Positions 19,152 through 28,206 are shown, counted from the stretch's first letter. The stretch is DNA of 64,000 nucleotides from JARFUG01 sp050485365 (GCA_050485365.1 JBJHBH010000004.1:19354-83353), one strand, 5' to 3'. Made by a program: numbers and translations. The notes: generated by a model from the sequence alone, not told the origin.

Positions 19152-21803
19152 ATGGAACCGAAGCTCCCCAAGGGGTATGAGCCCCGCGACGTCGAAACGA
19201 AATGGTACGGCACCTGGGAAGAGCGCGGCTACTTTCGCGCCGACGAGAGGTCGCCCAGGCCGCACTACTCCATCGTCATCCCGCCGCCCAACGTCACCGG
19301 CGTCCTGCACATGGGGCACGCACTGAACAACACCCTGCAGGATGTTCTGGCGCGCTACAAGCGCATGACGGGTCACGAGGTCCTCTGGATGCCGGGGACA
19401 GACCACGCGGGGATCGCCACCCAGAACGTGGTGGAGAAGCAGCTCGCCGCTCAGGGGAAGGATCGCCACGAGCTCGGCCGCGAGGCTTTCGTCGATCGCG
19501 TCTGGCAGTGGCGCGAGGAGTCGGGGGGGCAGATCATCAATCAGCTGAAAAAGCTCGGCGCCTCGTGCGATTGGGAGCGCGAGCGCTTCACCATGGACGA
19601 GGGGCTCTCCGCCGCGGTGCGCGAGGTCTTCGTGCGTCTGCACGAGGAGGGGCTCATCTACCGCGACAACCGCCTCATCAACTGGTGTCCGCGCTGCCAC
19701 ACGGCTCTTTCGGACCTCGAAGTCGAGCACGACGAGAAGAAGGGGCACCTGTGGCATCTGCGCTACCCGGTGCCTGGGACGGACCGTTTCGTCGTCGTCG
19801 CCACGACCCGCCCCGAGACGATGCTGGGCGACACCGCCGTCGCCGTCCACCCCGAGGACGAGCGCTTCGCCGACCTCGTCGGCAAGAGCGTGTTGCTGCC
19901 GCTGGTGAACCGCGAGATCCCCGTCGTCGCCGACGAGTACGTCGACAAGGAGTTCGGCAGCGGCGTGGTGAAGATCACCCCCGCCCACGACTTCAACGAC
20001 TTCGAGGTCGGCCGCCGGCACGACCTGCCGATGATCAACATCTTCGACAACTCGGGGAACGTCAACGAAAACGGCGGCCCCTACGCGGGGCTGGAGCGCT
20101 ACGAGGCGCGAAAGAGGGTCGTCGCCGACATGGAGGCCCAGGGGCTGCTGGAGAAGACGGAGGACTACGGTCTGTCGGTCGGCGAGTGCTATCGCTGCAA
20201 GACCGTCATCGAGCCCTACCTTTCGCTGCAATGGTACGTCAAGGTCGGTCCCCTGGCCGAAGAGGCGATCAAGGCGGTGCAGGACGGGCGCACCCGCATC
20301 GTCCCCGACCAGTGGGAGAAGACCTACTTCGAGTGGATGTTCAACATCAAGGACTGGTGCATCAGCCGCCAGATCTGGTGGGGGCACCGCATCCCGGCGT
20401 GGTACTGCGACGCCTGCGGGGATGTCATCGTCGCGCGCCGCGACCCCGATCGCTGTCCCTGCGGCGGGGAGCTTCGCCGCGACAGCGACGTCCTCGACAC
20501 CTGGTTCTCCTCGGCGCTGTGGCCCTTCTCCACCATGGGGTGGCCCGACGACACCGAGACGCTGCGTAAGTTCTATCCGACCTCGTGCCTGGTGACCGGC
20601 TTCGACATCCTCTTTTTCTGGGTCGCCCGGATGATGATGATGGGGCTGAAGTTCATGGACGAAGTCCCCTTCAAGGAAGTCTACATCCACGCCCTGGTGC
20701 GCGACGCGCAGGGGCAGAAGATGAGCAAGAGCAAGGGGAACGTCATCGACCCGCTGGGGGTCATCGACGAGTACGGCGCCGACGCCTTCCGCTTCACCCT
20801 GACCGCCTTCGCCGCCATGGGGCGCGACATCAAGCTCTCCACCGAGCGCATCGCCGGCTACCGCGCCTTCGCCAACAAGCTGTGGAACGCGGCGCGCTTT
20901 TCGCTGATGAACCTCGAAGGGTTCGATCCTGAAGGGATCGATCTGGCGGGGCAGGAGCTTTCGCTGGCCGACGCCTGGATCCTCGAGCGTTTGGCCGAGG
21001 CGACCGAAGGGGCGACGAGAGCGCTGGAGACCTATAAGTTCAACGAGGCGGCCTCCATCCTCTACGCCTTCACCTGGAACGAGTTCTGCGACTGGTACAT
21101 CGAGCTCGTCAAGGACGACCTCTACGGCGAAGACGCCGAGGCGAAGCGTCGCGCCCGAAGCATCCTTTTCACCGTCCTGGAGCGCCTGCTGCGTCTGCTG
21201 CACCCGGTCATGCCCTTCATCACCGAGGAGATCTGGCAGTCGCTGCCCGGCGAGCGCTCCTACGCATCGATCATGCGCGCCGCCTGGCCCGACGCCCAAG
21301 GGCTTCCGCGCCGCCGCGACGGCGCGGCGCGCATGGAGAAGATTATGGAGGTGGTGCGCGCCATCCGCAACATCCGCGGCGAGATGGACGTCGCTCCCGG
21401 CAAGCAGATCCCCGCCGTCCTCGACTGCAAGGGAGGGGACGCCCTGGCGGTGATGCGCCAGGGTGAGACGTACATCAGGGCCCTCGCCCGGGTCGGCGAG
21501 CTCGCTTACGGCGTCGGCATCGAGCGACCCGAGAAGGCCGCCACCCAGGTCGCGGGCGACGTCGAGATCCTCGTCCCCCTGGCCGGGCTCATCGATCTGG
21601 AGGAGGAGGAAAAACGCCTGCAGAAAGAGATCGCCAAGGTCGACAAGGACGTGACGATGTTCGAGAAGAAGCTCTCCAACGAAGCTTTCGTCGCCAAGGC
21701 GCCCCCCGAGGTTCTGGAGAAGGACCGCGGCAAGCTCGCTGACGCGCGCGAGAAGATGGAGATCCTGCAGAAGAGCCTGGAGAAGATCCGGGGGATGATG
21801 TAG
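19152..21803 (+). CDS. valS: Valyl-tRNA synthetase
   Basis: A class I aminoacyl-tRNA synthetase of 883 residues. The HIGH motif is H53-M-G-H56, the KMSKS loop is K523-M-S-K-S, and the editing domain (TTRPETMLGDTAVAV) is present. The C-terminal coiled coil (EEEEKRLQKEIAKVDKDV) that binds tRNA is complete. ATG 19152 (MEPKLPKGYEPRDVE) fits the family; ATG 19125, nine codons upstream, is an alternative. A GGAAGGA lies about 12 bases before the chosen start. Confidence 0.97.
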   Translation: MEPKLPKGYEPRDVETKWYGTWEERGYFRADERSPRPHYSIVIPPPNVTGVLHMGHALNNTLQDVLARYKRMTGHEVLWMPGTDHAGIATQNVVEKQLAAQGKDRHELGREAFVDRVWQWREESGGQIINQLKKLGASCDWERERFTMDEGLSAAVREVFVRLHEEGLIYRDNRLINWCPRCHTALSDLEVEHDEKKGHLWHLRYPVPGTDRFVVVATTRPETMLGDTAVAVHPEDERFADLVGKSVLLPLVNREIPVVADEYVDKEFGSGVVKITPAHDFNDFEVGRRHDLPMINIFDNSGNVNENGGPYAGLERYEARKRVVADMEAQGLLEKTEDYGLSVGECYRCKTVIEPYLSLQWYVKVGPLAEEAIKAVQDGRTRIVPDQWEKTYFEWMFNIKDWCISRQIWWGHRIPAWYCDACGDVIVARRDPDRCPCGGELRRDSDVLDTWFSSALWPFSTMGWPDDTETLRKFYPTSCLVTGFDILFFWVARMMMMGLKFMDEVPFKEVYIHALVRDAQGQKMSKSKGNVIDPLGVIDEYGADAFRFTLTAFAAMGRDIKLSTERIAGYRAFANKLWNAARFSLMNLEGFDPEGIDLAGQELSLADAWILERLAEATEGATRALETYKFNEAASILYAFTWNEFCDWYIELVKDDLYGEDAEAKRRARSILFTVLERLLRLLHPVMPFITEEIWQSLPGERSYASIMRAAWPDAQGLPRRRDGAARMEKIMEVVRAIRNIRGEMDVAPGKQIPAVLDCKGGDALAVMRQGETYIRALARVGELAYGVGIERPEKAATQVAGDVEILVPLAGLIDLEEEEKRLQKEIAKVDKDVTMFEKKLSNEAFVAKAPPEVLEKDRGKLADAREKMEILQKSLEKIRGMM

Positions 21804-21817
21804 GGTGAATCAATAGA

Positions 21818-21848
21818 GCCGGGACCGCGCAGGGTCCCGGCTTTTTGC
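21818..21848 (+). terminator. Rho-independent terminator after valS
   Basis: A 10-bp stem AGCCGGGACC (21818-21827) with GGTCCCGGCT (21834-21843), followed by a T-run. Confidence 0.88.
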
Positions 21849-21922
21849 CTCTGGAGATGGTGGTGCGCAAGAGGCGGGGCGGGTCTGCCCCAAGAGAGCG
21901 GATGAAATGAAGAAAAAATAAC

Positions 21923-21950
21923 TGGACAGTGTTTTACCTCTGTCTATAAT
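21923..21950 (+). promoter_or_regulatory. Sigma-70-type promoter for the small membrane protein gene
   Basis: TGGACA (21923-21928), a 16-base spacer and a perfect TATAAT (21945-21950), about 63 bases before the GTG start at 22013. Confidence 0.75.
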
Positions 21951-22012
21951 ATTACCCGTTGGGTATTTAATTTGCGCTTTTTCGTGTACACGTCGATGGG
22001 CAGGAGGCGTCT

Positions 22013-22489
22013 GTGCTGAAGAAAGTCGTGACAGTTCTGAAAGATCCTTTCGCAATTTTTCTGGCGTTGCTCTTCACCGGGTTGTTCTTTTCGGTGGGGT
22101 ATCGACCCGAAGTCGCGGAAACCGGTCAGCTGGCCCGTCTTCTGAAGTTCTCCGGCGGCGTCTTCATTCTCTTCCTCGTCGCCTTCTCCATCCTGTGCTC
22201 GACCGTGCGCCGTCATCTGGCCCATGAGCGCGACAACCTCCATGCCGGTGAATCGGGAGGTGTGCTCCTGTGGATGTTCGTCCTCTACAAGGAAGCGGTG
22301 AAGACGGTCTTCGGTGTCAGCATGACCCTGGGCTGGATGGCCGGGATGCTCTTTCTGGTCGACTACTTCCGCGACGTCTCCCTCGTCGTGCCGCTGCTTC
22401 TGGCCCTTCCCCTGTCGGCTCTCGCCTTTTTGCCGGCTTATTTCTTCACTTCCCTTCTCGATCACATTCCCTATCCCCTTCGCAACTGA
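22013..22489 (+). CDS. Hypothetical integral membrane protein, 158 residues
   Basis: I do not recognise the family. The GTG start is supported by AGGAGG 5 bases upstream and a good promoter. Four hydrophobic segments are visible (about 12-30, 44-62, 98-118 and 123-147), separated by a charged loop (CSTVRRHLAHERDNLHAGE). It is a monocistronic unit between valS and the convergent rubrerythrin gene. No function is proposed. Confidence 0.75.
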   Translation: MLKKVVTVLKDPFAIFLALLFTGLFFSVGYRPEVAETGQLARLLKFSGGVFILFLVAFSILCSTVRRHLAHERDNLHAGESGGVLLWMFVLYKEAVKTVFGVSMTLGWMAGMLFLVDYFRDVSLVVPLLLALPLSALAFLPAYFFTSLLDHIPYPLRN

Positions 22490-22624
22490 TCCGCGACGCC
22501 GCGCCGCCTTCTAAAGCGATTCGTTGGAGCGCGTCTTCCGACTTCCGGAAGCTCGTCGCGCCGCCCTTACTTGTCGGTGAATCGCCTTACCATGATGCAC
22601 GAGGTCTTTCTGCGCGCCCTGAAC

Positions 22625-22658
22625 GAGAAAAGGCCCCGGATGACCGGGGCCTTTTCTC
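22625..22658. terminator. Bidirectional terminator between the membrane protein gene and rubrerythrin
   Basis: A perfect 15-bp stem (22625-22639 with 22644-22658, GAGAAAAGGCCCCGG) and tetraloop ATGA. It ends 18 bases from the stop of the convergent rubrerythrin gene. The 187-base gap between the two genes holds nothing else I can identify. Confidence 0.8.
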
Positions 22659-22676
22659 ATTACACGGGATGCCGTA

Positions 22677-23252
22677 TTACCAGTTTTCGGCGTTCAACTC
22701 GAAATGAGCGCGGGGGTGGGCGCAGGCGGGGCAGACTTCCGGCGCCTCGTTCCCCTCGTGCATATAGCCGCAGTTGCGGCAACGCCAGGTGACGACCTCG
22801 CCGCGCACGAAGACGCGTCCCGCCTCGATGTTCGTGAGAAGGTCGCGGAAGCGCTTTTCGTGCTGTTTCTCGGCGACGGCGATCGCGTCGAAGACCTTGG
22901 CGATCGCCTCGAACCCCTCTTCGCGGGCGACGCGGGCGAACGTCGGGTACATATCGGTGTGCTCGTGGTTCTCGCCGTGGGCCGATTCGCGCAGGTTCTC
23001 GGCGGTGGTGCCGATGCGGCCGGCGGGGAAGGCGGCCTGAACCTCGACCTCGCCCCCTTCGAGCATCTTGAAGAGACGCTTGGCGTGCTCTTTTTCGTGA
23101 TTGGCGCTCTCTTCGAAGATCGAAGAGATCTGGACGAATCCTTCCTTCTTGGCCTGGGCGGCGAAGTAGGTGTAGCGGTTGCGTGCCTGGCTCTCGCCGG
23201 CGAAGGCGGTCAGGATGTTCTTTTCGGTGCGGGTTCCTTTCAGGGTTGCCAT
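22677..23252 (-). CDS. rbr: Rubrerythrin
   Basis: A 191-residue diiron peroxidase that reduces hydrogen peroxide in the cytoplasm of anaerobes. The four-helix diiron domain carries the ExxH metal motifs (ESANHEKEH, AVAEKQHEKRF). The C-terminal rubredoxin domain has CRNCGY and CPACAHP as iron ligands. ATG 23252 (MATLKGTRTEKNI) follows AAGGAGGA; the open frame 12 codons longer is rejected. It lies 78 bases downstream of a PerR-like gene on the same strand, so the two probably form a peroxide-response operon. Confidence 0.96.
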   Translation of the reverse strand: MATLKGTRTEKNILTAFAGESQARNRYTYFAAQAKKEGFVQISSIFEESANHEKEHAKRLFKMLEGGEVEVQAAFPAGRIGTTAENLRESAHGENHEHTDMYPTFARVAREEGFEAIAKVFDAIAVAEKQHEKRFRDLLTNIEAGRVFVRGEVVTWRCRNCGYMHEGNEAPEVCPACAHPRAHFELNAENW

Positions 23253-23330
23253 GTACGCGTGTCCTCCTTGGTGTTGGAATGTCGTCATCGAGGATGACAG
23301 GGTGAAAGTCGGGGGCGAAAAGGGGCCGTA

Positions 23331-23765
23331 TCAGGCGGCCTGGGCCTGCAGGCATTTGGGGCAGAGCCCGAAGAAGTCGAGTCGGTGGGTCGAAATGCTG
23401 TACCCCGTCTTGCGGGCCACCTGGTCGGCCAGCGAGTCGAGGCAGACGTCGTCGAAATCGACGATCGTCTTGCAGCGCGCGCAGACGACGTGGGGGTGGG
23501 GGTGGGGGTTGCCGTCGAAGCGGCTGCTGCCGTCTTTGAGGGCGAGCTCGGAGATCTCCCCCATCTCCCGAAGGAGATTGGCCGTCTTGTAGACGGTCGC
23601 AAGGCTCATGGTGGGGAACTGCTCTCTGACCTCGTCGTAAATCTGCTCGGCGCTCGGATGGGCCTTGCTGGAGATCAGAATCTTCAGCACGGCCAGCCTC
23701 TGGGGGGTGATGCGAAAATGGCTGTCGCGCAGCTTGTCGACGATGCTCTGATATCGGGTTTCCAT
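23331..23765 (-). CDS. Fur-family transcriptional regulator, PerR-like
   Basis: A 144-residue Fur-family repressor. The N-terminal winged helix (SLATVYKTANLLREMGEI) reads DNA. HPHPHVVCARC and a C-terminal CPKC form the structural zinc site and metal-sensing region. Location directly upstream of rubrerythrin favours a peroxide-sensing PerR role over iron-sensing Fur, but the sensing chemistry cannot be decided from sequence. AAGGAG lies 7 bases before the ATG. A palindrome over its promoter suggests autoregulation. Confidence 0.92.
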   Translation of the reverse strand: METRYQSIVDKLRDSHFRITPQRLAVLKILISSKAHPSAEQIYDEVREQFPTMSLATVYKTANLLREMGEISELALKDGSSRFDGNPHPHPHVVCARCKTIVDFDDVCLDSLADQVARKTGYSISTHRLDFFGLCPKCLQAQAA

Positions 23766-23788
23766 TGGAAGCTCCTTGTGGAGATCAA

Positions 23789-23804
23789 TTATCCATAAGG
23801 ATAA
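23789..23804. promoter_or_regulatory. Palindromic operator, probable Fur/PerR-type box
   Basis: TTATCC-ATAA-GGATAA is a perfect 6-4-6 inverted repeat in the region upstream of the PerR-like gene. It overlaps the predicted -10 element, consistent with repression. Confidence 0.55.
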
Positions 23805-23826
23805 GGTGTCCGAGGTCCATCGTCAA
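23798..23826 (-). promoter_or_regulatory. Promoter for the perR-rbr unit
   Basis: On the minus strand, TTGACG (23826-23821), a 17-base spacer and TATCCT (23803-23798). The -10 lies inside the palindrome. Confidence 0.5.
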
Positions 23827-23953
23827 CCAAATTTTTCCTCCTCGAACGACAGGGCTTTAAAAACCCTGGAGCACGCAGGGGAAATGATGTAGAAGAGTAC
23901 CGTGCGGCGAGCACTTACGCGGCGCTGTTGCTTTTTACGGGGAAGGACCGACG

Positions 23954-25090
23954 ATGTTCAAATTTCGCACCTTTATCTTCATTCTCCTTTTCCTTCTGGG
24001 GGCTTCGACCCTCGGCGCGGCGCAGGGGGAGGGGGAGGCGGAGGCGTTGTCATTGGAGGCCCGCATCGGGCAGATGCTGATGGTCGGCTTCCGAGGGCTC
24101 GACGTCCACCCTGAGATGCCGATTTTGGAGGACATCCGCCAGGGGCGCGTCGGCGGCGTGCTCCTCTTCGACGTCGATGTGGCGCTCGGCGTCCCGCTGC
24201 GCAACATCGCCTCGCCGCAGCAGACCCGCGCGCTCATCGCCGATCTAGAGCAGGCCTCCGCGATCCCGCTTCTGGTCGCCCTCGACCAGGAAGGGGGGCG
24301 GGTGAGCCGCCTGAAGGAGCGGCACGGCTTCGCACCGACGCGTTCCGCAGCCGAGCTCGGCGCCGGCCCCACCGCGCGCACCCGAGCCGAGGCGCGCACG
24401 ATGGCGGCGACGCTGGCCTCGCTCGGCTTCAATATCAACCTGGCCCCCGTCGTCGACGTCGACCTGAATCCGCAAAATCCCATCATCGGCGCCTTGGGAC
24501 GAAGCTTCTCCGCCGACCCATCGCAGGTTGTGCGACACGCCCGCGCCTTCATCGAGGGGCACAGGGAGGAGGGGGTTCTGTGCACCCTGAAACACTTCCC
24601 GGGCCACGGCAGCTCGGCCGCCGATTCCCACCTCGGCCTGACCGATGTGACCGAGAGCTGGCGGCGCATCGAGCTGGAGCCCTTCGCCCGCCTCATCGCG
24701 GAGGGGATGGCCGATGCGGTGATGACGGCCCACGTCTTCCACGCCGGGCTCGACCCCGAGCGCCCCGCCACCCTTTCGACCTCCGTCGTCAAGGGGCTGC
24801 TGCGCGACGAGCTCGGCTTCGATGGCGTCGTCTTCTCCGACGATATGCAGATGCAGGCGATCACCGATCATTTCGGCTTCGACGCCGCAATCCTCGCCGC
24901 CCTCGAGGCCGATGTCGACATCCTCGTCTTCGGCAACAACCTCGTCTACGACCCGCAGGTCGCGCAGCGGGCCGTCGCTCTCATCCTGCGCTATGTGGAG
25001 GAGGGGACGATCGACGAGGAGCGTATCGATCGCTCCTGGCGCCGGATCTCGGCGCTCAAGGCGCGCCTTTCTCCCCGCGGCGACCGATGA
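23954..25090 (+). CDS. Exported glycoside hydrolase family 3 protein (beta-N-acetylhexosaminidase-like)
   Basis: A 378-residue family-3 glycosidase. The N-terminal 23 residues form a signal peptide (FIFILLFLLGASTLGAAQ). The NagZ-type catalytic motifs are present: K213-H214-F-P-G-H218-G carries the general acid/base histidine, and S295-D296-D297 holds the nucleophile. NagZ removes N-acetylglucosamine from muropeptides. The well-known enterobacterial enzyme is cytoplasmic, so export suggests action on periplasmic wall fragments or external beta-glycans. GGGGAAGG precedes the ATG. An MFS transporter gene follows 16 bases later. Confidence 0.88.
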   Translation: MFKFRTFIFILLFLLGASTLGAAQGEGEAEALSLEARIGQMLMVGFRGLDVHPEMPILEDIRQGRVGGVLLFDVDVALGVPLRNIASPQQTRALIADLEQASAIPLLVALDQEGGRVSRLKERHGFAPTRSAAELGAGPTARTRAEARTMAATLASLGFNINLAPVVDVDLNPQNPIIGALGRSFSADPSQVVRHARAFIEGHREEGVLCTLKHFPGHGSSAADSHLGLTDVTESWRRIELEPFARLIAEGMADAVMTAHVFHAGLDPERPATLSTSVVKGLLRDELGFDGVVFSDDMQMQAITDHFGFDAAILAALEADVDILVFGNNLVYDPQVAQRAVALILRYVEEGTIDEERIDRSWRRISALKARLSPRGDR

Positions 25091-25106
25091 AAGGGACAGC
25101 CGGCAT

Positions 25107-26477
25107 TTGAACGGGGGGAAGCCGCACGGCCCGCTCGACGGTGCGCCCGACAGCGCGCACTTTCGCAGGAGGATCGTCCCCTCGATCTGCGCCATCGTCT
25201 TTTTCTCCGTCCTCAACGGCACCATGTTCAATGTGGCGGTGCCCGACATCGCCGCCGAGTTCTCCCTCTCTCCGGCCGGGGTGAGCTGGGTGATGACGGG
25301 GTACATCGTCGTCTTCGCCCTGGCCTCGGCGGTCTACGGCAAGCTCGCCGATCTCTACCCGGTGCGGCGCCTCGTCACCGTCGGGCTGCTTCTGTTCAAC
25401 GCCGGGGCGCTCCTGGGCTTTTTCGTCCAGTGGTATCCGCTGCTCATCGCCTCGCGGGTTCTGCAGGCGAGCGGCGGCGGCGCGATTCCGGCCATGGGGA
25501 TGATCGTCGCCACCCGCTACTTCCCGCCCGAGATGCGGGGCAGGGTCCTGGGCGCGCTCGCCTCCACCGTCGCCTTCGCCGCGGGGGTCGGGCCTGTCGT
25601 CGGAGGACTGCTGGCGGGGGCTTTCGACTGGCGTCTGCTCTTTCTCCCCTCGCTCTTCACCCTGCTCGCCATCCCCGTCTTCCGGCGTCTTCTTCCGATG
25701 GAGCAGGCACGGCCGGGGCGCTTCGACGTCGTCGGAGCGCTTCTGCTCGGGGGGAGCATCGGCCTGTTGCTCCTCTTCGTGGCGCAGCGCCTATTGTGGG
25801 CGCTCCCCGCGGCGATACTGCTGTCGGTGCTGCTGCTGCGCCATCTGCGCCGCAGCAACGCCCCCTTCGTGCCGCTGGAGCTCTTCACGGACCTTCCCTA
25901 CCGCAGCGCGCTTCTCACCGCCTGGCTCGCGGTGAGCACCGTCTTCGGCATGTTCTTTCTGGTGCCGCTGCTGCTGCGGCACGCCTACGGTCTGGACACC
26001 CTGCGCATCGGTCTGGTGATCTTCCCCGGGCCGATGAGCGCCGCCATCCTCGGGAACGTCGGCGGGCATCTGGCCGACCGCCTCGGCAGCACCGTGATCG
26101 TGCGCGCGGGGCTCGCCCTCCTCATCGCGGGGCACCTCGCCCTGGCGCTGCTCGGCGGCGCGGGGGCCGTCGCGGTCTCGGCCGGCCTGGTCGTGTGCTA
26201 CGTCGGCTTCGCCTTCATCCAGTCGTCCCTCGCCAAGACCGTGGCCGCCACCTTGCCGCACGGCCGCACCGGGATCGGCATGGGGGTGTACAACCTCACC
26301 TTCTTCACCTCAGGGGCCTTCGGCGCCGCGCTGGCCGCGCTGCTGATCGAGATCGTCCCCGAGCTCTTTGCCCTGCCGCGGGTGAGCGACGCCTACAGCG
26401 GGGTCTTCCTCCTCGCCGCGGCCGGGGCAGCCGCGGCCCTCGTTCTGTTCAGGGGCGCGTTCCCCAAGGAACCGTAA
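25107..26477 (+). CDS. Major facilitator superfamily transporter
   Basis: A polytopic protein of about 456 residues with at least twelve hydrophobic segments and an MFS motif (GKLADLYPVRRLV) between helices 2 and 3. It resembles drug:H+ antiporters (VAVPDIAAEF after helix 1), but the substrate is unknown. The start is uncertain: there is no ATG before the first helix, and TTG 25107, with AAGGGA about 11 bases upstream, is the best choice. The nearby exported glycosidase could suggest uptake of its product, but that is weak inference. Confidence 0.85.
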   Translation: MNGGKPHGPLDGAPDSAHFRRRIVPSICAIVFFSVLNGTMFNVAVPDIAAEFSLSPAGVSWVMTGYIVVFALASAVYGKLADLYPVRRLVTVGLLLFNAGALLGFFVQWYPLLIASRVLQASGGGAIPAMGMIVATRYFPPEMRGRVLGALASTVAFAAGVGPVVGGLLAGAFDWRLLFLPSLFTLLAIPVFRRLLPMEQARPGRFDVVGALLLGGSIGLLLLFVAQRLLWALPAAILLSVLLLRHLRRSNAPFVPLELFTDLPYRSALLTAWLAVSTVFGMFFLVPLLLRHAYGLDTLRIGLVIFPGPMSAAILGNVGGHLADRLGSTVIVRAGLALLIAGHLALALLGGAGAVAVSAGLVVCYVGFAFIQSSLAKTVAATLPHGRTGIGMGVYNLTFFTSGAFGAALAALLIEIVPELFALPRVSDAYSGVFLLAAAGAAAALVLFRGAFPKEP

Positions 26478-26483
26478 CGCCCG

Positions 26484-27251
26484 ATGAAACCCGAAGCCGA
26501 AAAGGATCGATCGATGGCCACGGATTTGACTCCCGGTGACTGGCCGCAGGCGCTTTTGTCTACCTCCACCGCGCTGCAGCGCACGATGGACGAGGCGGTA
26601 CTCGACTGGAAAAACGCCTATGAAGGGTCCGGCGGGAAGATCTACTGCCGCAGGGGGTGCGGCAACTGCTGCCGCCTTGCGGTGCATGCGACGTTTCCGG
26701 AAGCGCTCGTCATTGCCCGGGCGCTGAGCGCTTCGCAGGCCGAGGCGCTGGAGCGTTATGCACAAGCCCTTCGCTCCCACCTGTACGGAGTCGAGCATCC
26801 GGCGGCCTATCTGCGCGCCCACCGCAGAAATGCCGGATTCTGCCCTTTTCTGGGGTCGCAGGGGGAGTGCGGCATCTATGCGGTGCGCCCCTTCGCCTGC
26901 CGCGCCCTGCTCTCGACCCGCAACCCCGACTACTGCGGCATCGACCTGAGCGCTCTTCACCCCCTGGAGCAAAAGGCCTTTCTTTCGAGCCTCGACCCCG
27001 CGGTCGTCGCCTTTCCCACCCATTACGCCGCCGCGCCGCAGGCGTCGGGGCGCGCCCTGGAGCTGCAGTTGCTGGAGCGCATGTCGCGCGTGTTCGGATT
27101 TTCCCTGGGGGGGAATCTGGCGCTACTGGTCTGGCTGATCAGGGAACGGGGGCTGGAGGAGGCCGTGGGGGAGGGAAAGGAGGCGGTGGCCGCACTGCTG
27201 CGGGCCGAAAGGCTGGCACTCCCCTTCGTGCTCGATCTGCAGGGGGGGTGA
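26484..27251 (+). CDS. YkgJ-family cysteine cluster protein
   Basis: A 255-residue protein with the cysteine cluster CRRGCGNCCR near residues 54-63, then CPFL, ECGIYAVRPFACR and a later DYCG. This pattern is typical of YkgJ/UPF0153 proteins thought to bind zinc or an iron-sulfur cluster; the biochemical role is not established. It begins 6 bases after the MFS stop, so it is probably in the same operon. ATG 26484 is used; ATG 26514 (MATDLTPGD) is a possible shorter start. Confidence 0.82.
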   Translation: MKPEAEKDRSMATDLTPGDWPQALLSTSTALQRTMDEAVLDWKNAYEGSGGKIYCRRGCGNCCRLAVHATFPEALVIARALSASQAEALERYAQALRSHLYGVEHPAAYLRAHRRNAGFCPFLGSQGECGIYAVRPFACRALLSTRNPDYCGIDLSALHPLEQKAFLSSLDPAVVAFPTHYAAAPQASGRALELQLLERMSRVFGFSLGGNLALLVWLIRERGLEEAVGEGKEAVAALLRAERLALPFVLDLQGG

Positions 27252-27268
27252 TCTTTCGGTGCGCCGTC

Positions 27269-28030
27269 TCAATCCCTCGATTCCATGAACTGCCGCACGC
27301 TCAGCTGCCGGTAGCCGGCCGGCTCGTCGAATTCGGCCGCAGCGATCGACTCCTGCACCAGGCCGACCACCTCTTTGAGCATGACGATCTCCCCCGCCCC
27401 GTCGTACTGGACGCTTCGCATCACCCACCCCTTCCTCAGCAACTCCTCATATTCCGGGCTCGCCTCGGGGGCCGGTCCCAGTGCCCAGGGGGTCGCCTCC
27501 TCCAGACACGACGACATCTTTTTCTGATAGCTCTGCAACCCGGCAATGTCGATCTCCTGCAGCACGGGGGCGTCGGTGGCGATCCACAGCTCCTGATACG
27601 GAATGTCGTTGACCAGCACCCGGTAGTGCTCGGTGGGGTAACCGGCGATCTCTCCGCCCTCTCCCAGATGCCGCACCGTGACGTGGATCGGAGGCGCCTC
27701 GACCCCCATCAGTTGATCGAGGAGCTCGCGTTCCTGCGGCGACATCTGTGCCAGCGCTTCCTCGGTGGCGCTCATGATCGCTTCGCAGTAGCCGTCGATC
27801 TCGGCGCGGGTGTAGATCGCCAGTTCGTCGTCGACCATCATGAGCTCGCCGCTGGTGGTGTCGAATACGCTCCATGTTCCCTCGTCTTCGGCCGAGTCCT
27901 TGATTTTTCCTTCGGAAAAGAGGGTGCGGCTCCCCTCCGAGTCGAGCTCGACCCAGCCGGCCGTCGCCAGTCCGATGGGAGTAAGCCAAAAAAGTGCGAC
28001 AAAAAAAACGATCACGGCCCGTGCGCTCAT
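27269..28030 (-). CDS. Exported protein of unknown function (DUF4412-like)
   Basis: A 253-residue protein with a signal peptide (MSARAVIVFFVALFWLTPIGLATA, cleavage near ATA-GW). The central part (IAGYPTEHYRVLVNDIPYQELWIATD) resembles periplasmic DUF4412 proteins that share an outer-membrane-lipoprotein-carrier-like fold; this is a loose similarity. ATG 28030 follows GGAGA; the longer frame to 28156 lacks a signal peptide at its start and is rejected. It is divergent from ino1 and convergent with the YkgJ gene. Confidence 0.72.
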   Translation of the reverse strand: MSARAVIVFFVALFWLTPIGLATAGWVELDSEGSRTLFSEGKIKDSAEDEGTWSVFDTTSGELMMVDDELAIYTRAEIDGYCEAIMSATEEALAQMSPQERELLDQLMGVEAPPIHVTVRHLGEGGEIAGYPTEHYRVLVNDIPYQELWIATDAPVLQEIDIAGLQSYQKKMSSCLEEATPWALGPAPEASPEYEELLRKGWVMRSVQYDGAGEIVMLKEVVGLVQESIAAAEFDEPAGYRQLSVRQFMESRD

Positions 28031-28076
28031 GACGATCTCCATAAGTGGTCGCAAAACCGAAAGGTTCGTGCAGCCA

Positions 28077-28104
28077 TGTATATCCCATTTCGCACGGGGT
28101 ACAA
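28077..28104 (-). promoter_or_regulatory. Possible promoter for the exported DUF4412-like gene
   Basis: Minus strand TTGTAC (28104-28099), a 16-base spacer and TATACA (28082-28077), 47 bases from the start codon. Confidence 0.42.
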
Positions 28105-28143
28105 CCGGACGTCCTTTTTTCTGCGCCGATCGCCGGGGGGCGG

Positions 28144-28171
28144 TTGACATCCACAAGCCGTGGGGTTTAAT
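28144..28171 (+). promoter_or_regulatory. Promoter for the inositol cassette
   Basis: A perfect TTGACA (28144-28149), a 16-base spacer and TTTAAT (28166-28171), 35 bases before the ino1 ATG. Confidence 0.7.
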
Positions 28172-28206
28172 TCATTATGATTTTTTAAATCGCAAGGAGA
28201 TCGTCC

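Noticed and set aside
22490..22676. A small coding region after the 158-residue membrane protein
   Set aside because: Open frames here are short, lack ribosome-binding sites and run through the terminator hairpin.
24822..25106. Ninety-five extra codons upstream in the MFS transporter frame
   Set aside because: They overlap the glycosidase gene in another frame and are serine/arginine-rich; transporter-like sequence begins only after 25107.
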